NCBI GenBank assembly: GCA_020431945.1
Contig: JAGQHH010000422.1
Coordinates: forward strand, 1 to 7,864
Direction of reading: 5' to 3'
DNA length: 7,864 nt
DNA from: Cyanobacteria bacterium HKST-UBA02
GTDB lineage: Bacteria > Cyanobacteriota > Vampirovibrionia > Obscuribacterales > Obscuribacteraceae
Shown here: piece after piece, positions 6,225-7,864 of the stretch
How the letters are laid out: each line of letters begins with the position of its first letter
How positions within the stretch are numbered: the first letter of the stretch is position 1
The notes under the pieces: model-generated
Told to the model about the DNA's origin: nothing
Seen by the model: only the letters and a program-made list of their open reading frames with translations
Database searches by the model: none
Program-made: the position numbers and the translations under genes

Positions 6225-6677
6225 ATGTTAAACTGTGGTAAAAGTTGCACCGAAAAGGCTGTCAAGCGTCTCGTATATATGCCGTCTATGCCGCGATATT
6301 CGCTCTCTATAGCTGTTTGGACTCTGGTACTGGCAACGGTGGTTGCAACCACCAGTGGTTGTGTGATGTCCGAGGAGGTAAAGCGGATCAACCAGGTCCA
6401 GGCTGAGAAGAAGCGGCGGGCCGAGGAGCGCACCACCAACCTGTCCGGTGAGCAGATCTTCAAGCGCAGCTGCAATACCTGCCATCCGGGCGCCCAGGCG
6501 GGCATGGGTCCAGCCCTGGACAAGCTCAAAGAGCACTTCCCGACAGACAAGGCCCTGAAGGCATTTCTTCGTCAGGGAGCCGGTGTCATGCCTGCCAACC
6601 CGGTGGAAGTGATCAGCGACAAAGAGATGGAAAATCTCATCGACTATCTCAGAGAGCTTCAGGAGTCGCCTGAATAG
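6225..6677 (+). CDS. Small lipoprotein cytochrome c (single haem, class I, c6/cbb3-like fold)
   Basis: The haem-binding motif CNTCH is at residues 83-87 and a likely axial methionine is in GVMP (Met122). The C-terminal helix EMENLIDYLREL (134-145) is the usual class I cytochrome ending. A hydrophobic segment (about 26-42) ends in a lipobox-like TSGC, with Cys46 as the probable lipidated residue. A charged Lys/Arg/Glu-rich linker (50-70) then tethers the haem domain. The protein is probably a membrane-anchored periplasmic electron carrier; its partner is not identifiable here. The longest frame starts at ATG 6225 with a GAAGG only 3 nt away, but the resulting 25-residue lead before the hydrophobic core is too long for a lipoprotein signal. 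ATG 6288 gives a normal 25-residue signal peptide and ATG 6279 is also possible, so the true start is probably one of these. The mature protein is the same in every case. Its stop is 7 bp from the end of the convergent membrane-protein gene. Confidence 0.85.
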   Translation: MLNCGKSCTEKAVKRLVYMPSMPRYSLSIAVWTLVLATVVATTSGCVMSEEVKRINQVQAEKKRRAEERTTNLSGEQIFKRSCNTCHPGAQAGMGPALDKLKEHFPTDKALKAFLRQGAGVMPANPVEVISDKEMENLIDYLRELQESPE

Positions 6678-6683
6678 AGGCGA
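6666..6683. terminator. Hairpin across the convergent gene ends (weak terminator candidate)
   Basis: TCGCCT and AGGCGA form a perfect 6-bp stem with loop GAATAG, which contains the cytochrome stop codon. The stem occupies nearly the whole gap between the convergent cytochrome and membrane-protein genes. No run of T follows on either strand, so it would be a poor intrinsic terminator. It may be a bidirectional stop or simply mRNA end protection. Confidence 0.3.
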
Positions 6684-6684
6684 T

Positions 6685-7260
6685 CTAAGGCGTCAGAAGA
6701 TAGAAGAACCAGACCACCAGGATGAAAAGGATCAGTCCCATCAGTACCCGGCTGACCAGAGCCGGGCTTTTCATCAGGATAGGAGCGATAGGGCAATACT
6801 TGAGGAAAGACTTGACCACCTGCTCGCGCTCAGCCAGGTATATCGTCAGGATAACCAGCGGCCATACCCTGGAGCTATTCGGCTTGGGGTGATAGAGAAT
6901 GAGGATGAGCTCCGGCGATACGAAGGCTTTGGTGACCTGCCCCCAGTTTACGGTCTTGCGTTGCACCCAGTAGGGACCTCGATATTTGATGCCTTTGTTG
7001 CTGAGCTGCAAACTCGATGGAGCGGTGTATGGACGCAGGGCGATCAGGATGGCGATAAGCGCAATGACGACGAAAAAGCCTTCGACATTGATCAGGAGTT
7101 TCCAGTTGCCGAGCTTGAGAAGCGGCTGCCAGCAGTATTTGGCCAGGCCTAGATAGGCCGAGGCCAGAAGCAGGCAAAAGATCAGTTCGCTCGGGTCTTT
7201 GGCCTCGACGAAATTATCCTGGGCCTCGTTGTCCTGCTCCTGCTCGCTTTGGTTTTTCAT
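6685..7260 (-). CDS. Hypothetical membrane protein with possible PH-like domain
   Basis: This 191-residue protein is not recognised as a named family. Visible parts are a very acidic, Gln-rich N-terminus (1-25), two hydrophobic segments (about 26-44 and 61-76), a soluble region (83-155) and a final hydrophobic segment (about 172-189, LILFILVVWFFYLL). The soluble region has the beta-strand pattern LQLSNKGIKYRG, then KTVNWGQVTKAFVSPELILILYH, then a late helix AEREQVVKSFLKYCP. That order (hydrophobic hairpin, then strands around a W-x-x-V/I step) recalls bacterial PH-domain membrane proteins, but this is pattern similarity only. The start is ATG 7258-7260, without a clear ribosome binding site. 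It lies 62 bp downstream of the HerA-like gene on the same strand, so co-transcription is plausible. A weak TTGAAA, 17 bp, TACTCT promoter-like pair is in that gap. The C-terminus faces the cytochrome gene. Confidence 0.7.
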   Translation of the reverse strand: MKNQSEQEQDNEAQDNFVEAKDPSELIFCLLLASAYLGLAKYCWQPLLKLGNWKLLINVEGFFVVIALIAILIALRPYTAPSSLQLSNKGIKYRGPYWVQRKTVNWGQVTKAFVSPELILILYHPKPNSSRVWPLVILTIYLAEREQVVKSFLKYCPIAPILMKSPALVSRVLMGLILFILVVWFFYLLTP

Positions 7261-7322
7261 TTATCGCCGGGTGTTCTCTTTATAGGTAGAGTATCCCAGA
7301 AGGATGACGCTTTCAACAGGAC

Positions 7323-7864
7323 TCAGCCGAACAGCTCTTCCTGGGCCTGTCTGGCCCGCTGGCGCACTGATTCGTCATCCCGGGGCTCCACGGCGTCCGG
7401 GGCCACGGCCCGGTAGAAGTCGGCGTCGAAAGGCCTGGTTCTGACCACCACCGGCATAGGCACGGCATAGCCCAGGATCAGGGCCTGTTGCTTGGGATCG
7501 AGCTGGGAGAGCACGGTACGCAGGGTCTGACTGCCGGACACGCCGGTGAATACTGCATCAATATCTTTGTCGTCGTTGAGCAGGGCTGTGACCCTGGTGC
7601 CTATCTGGCTTATCACTTCCGGATCGATCCCGGAAGGACGCTGATCGACGATCAGGAGAGTGACGAAATACTTGCGCATCTCCCGGGCGATGATACCGAA
7701 TATGGTTTGGCGTGCCACCTGGGGAGAGAGGAATTTGTGAGCTTCCTCGATGACGATCATCAACTTCCTGGGGGCGGCGACATTCTCCGGATCGGCTATG
7801 TGAGCCTCGGAGCGGGCGACGTACCGGGCGTGTATCCGTCTGGTTATGATATTGGTGGCAAGCA
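7323..7864 (-). CDS. HerA-like (DUF87) ATP-binding protein, C-terminal part (start outside window)
   Basis: The frame stays open to the right edge, giving 179 visible residues up to TGA 7323-7325; an apparent start at 7763 is an internal leucine codon. The Walker B motif LMIVIEEAHKFL (about 34-45) uses Glu-Glu where many relatives have Asp-Glu. It is followed by TIFGIIAREMRKYFVTLLIVDQRPS and then IDPEVISQIGTRV, the sensor region typical of HerA/FtsK-superfamily ATPases. A C-terminal segment MPVVVRTRPFDADFYRA and a charged tail EELFG follow. HerA proteins form hexameric DNA pumps or helicases that act in repair with the NurA nuclease, or in defence and conjugation-like systems. No nuclease partner is in this window. 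The MPMPVVVRTRPFD-type end resembles cyanobacterial DUF87 proteins as I remember them. The N-terminal domain and Walker A motif are not visible, so the exact subfamily is open. Confidence 0.85.
   Translation of the reverse strand, partial: LATNIITRRIHARYVARSEAHIADPENVAAPRKLMIVIEEAHKFLSPQVARQTIFGIIAREMRKYFVTLLIVDQRPSGIDPEVISQIGTRVTALLNDDKDIDAVFTGVSGSQTLRTVLSQLDPKQQALILGYAVPMPVVVRTRPFDADFYRAVAPDAVEPRDDESVRQRARQAQEELFG

Overview
The window is GC-rich bacterial chromosome (roughly 55-60% by eye) with tightly packed genes and no RNA genes, CRISPR array, insertion sequence or phage gene that I can see. MurA and a lipobox-bearing cytochrome c point to a peptidoglycan-containing bacterium with respiratory electron transport. 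The HerA-like ATPase looks to me like the cyanobacterial/Melainabacteria lineage, but the single-length LysC-type aspartate kinase is unlike that of photosynthetic cyanobacteria. The lineage is therefore a weak guess, with a non-photosynthetic Cyanobacteriota/Melainabacteria relative as one possibility.

Layout. Positions 1-3272 carry a plus-strand block: the 3' end of a zinc-ribbon protein with a Glu-Pro repeat linker, then a YifB/ComM-family AAA+ ATPase, then 23 bp later a 407-residue protein that I read as four tandem MshEN-like (GspE/PilB N-terminal type) modules with no ATPase domain. Positions 3282-6059 carry a minus-strand pair, murA followed by aspartate kinase (lysC type), which converges on the first block with a 9-bp gap. 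A 165-bp divergent intergenic region (6060-6224) separates murA from a plus-strand lipoprotein cytochrome c, which ends 7 bp from the end of a minus-strand membrane protein with a possible PH-like domain. Upstream of that protein on the minus strand is the 3' part of a HerA-like (DUF87) ATPase that runs off the right edge.

How the genes may work together. MurA (first committed step of peptidoglycan synthesis) and aspartate kinase (first step toward diaminopimelate/lysine, threonine and methionine) both feed cell-wall precursors, so a murA-lysC transcription unit makes metabolic sense. The most unusual item is the MshEN-repeat protein. Its repeats 2-4 each contain two 24-residue motifs separated by exactly 5 residues, and repeats 3 and 4 keep most of the Arg/Lys, Gly and Gln positions expected of a cyclic-di-GMP-binding MshEN domain. 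Its place directly behind comM suggests, but does not prove, a link to type IV pili or DNA uptake. The remaining genes look like ordinary housekeeping or hypothetical genes.
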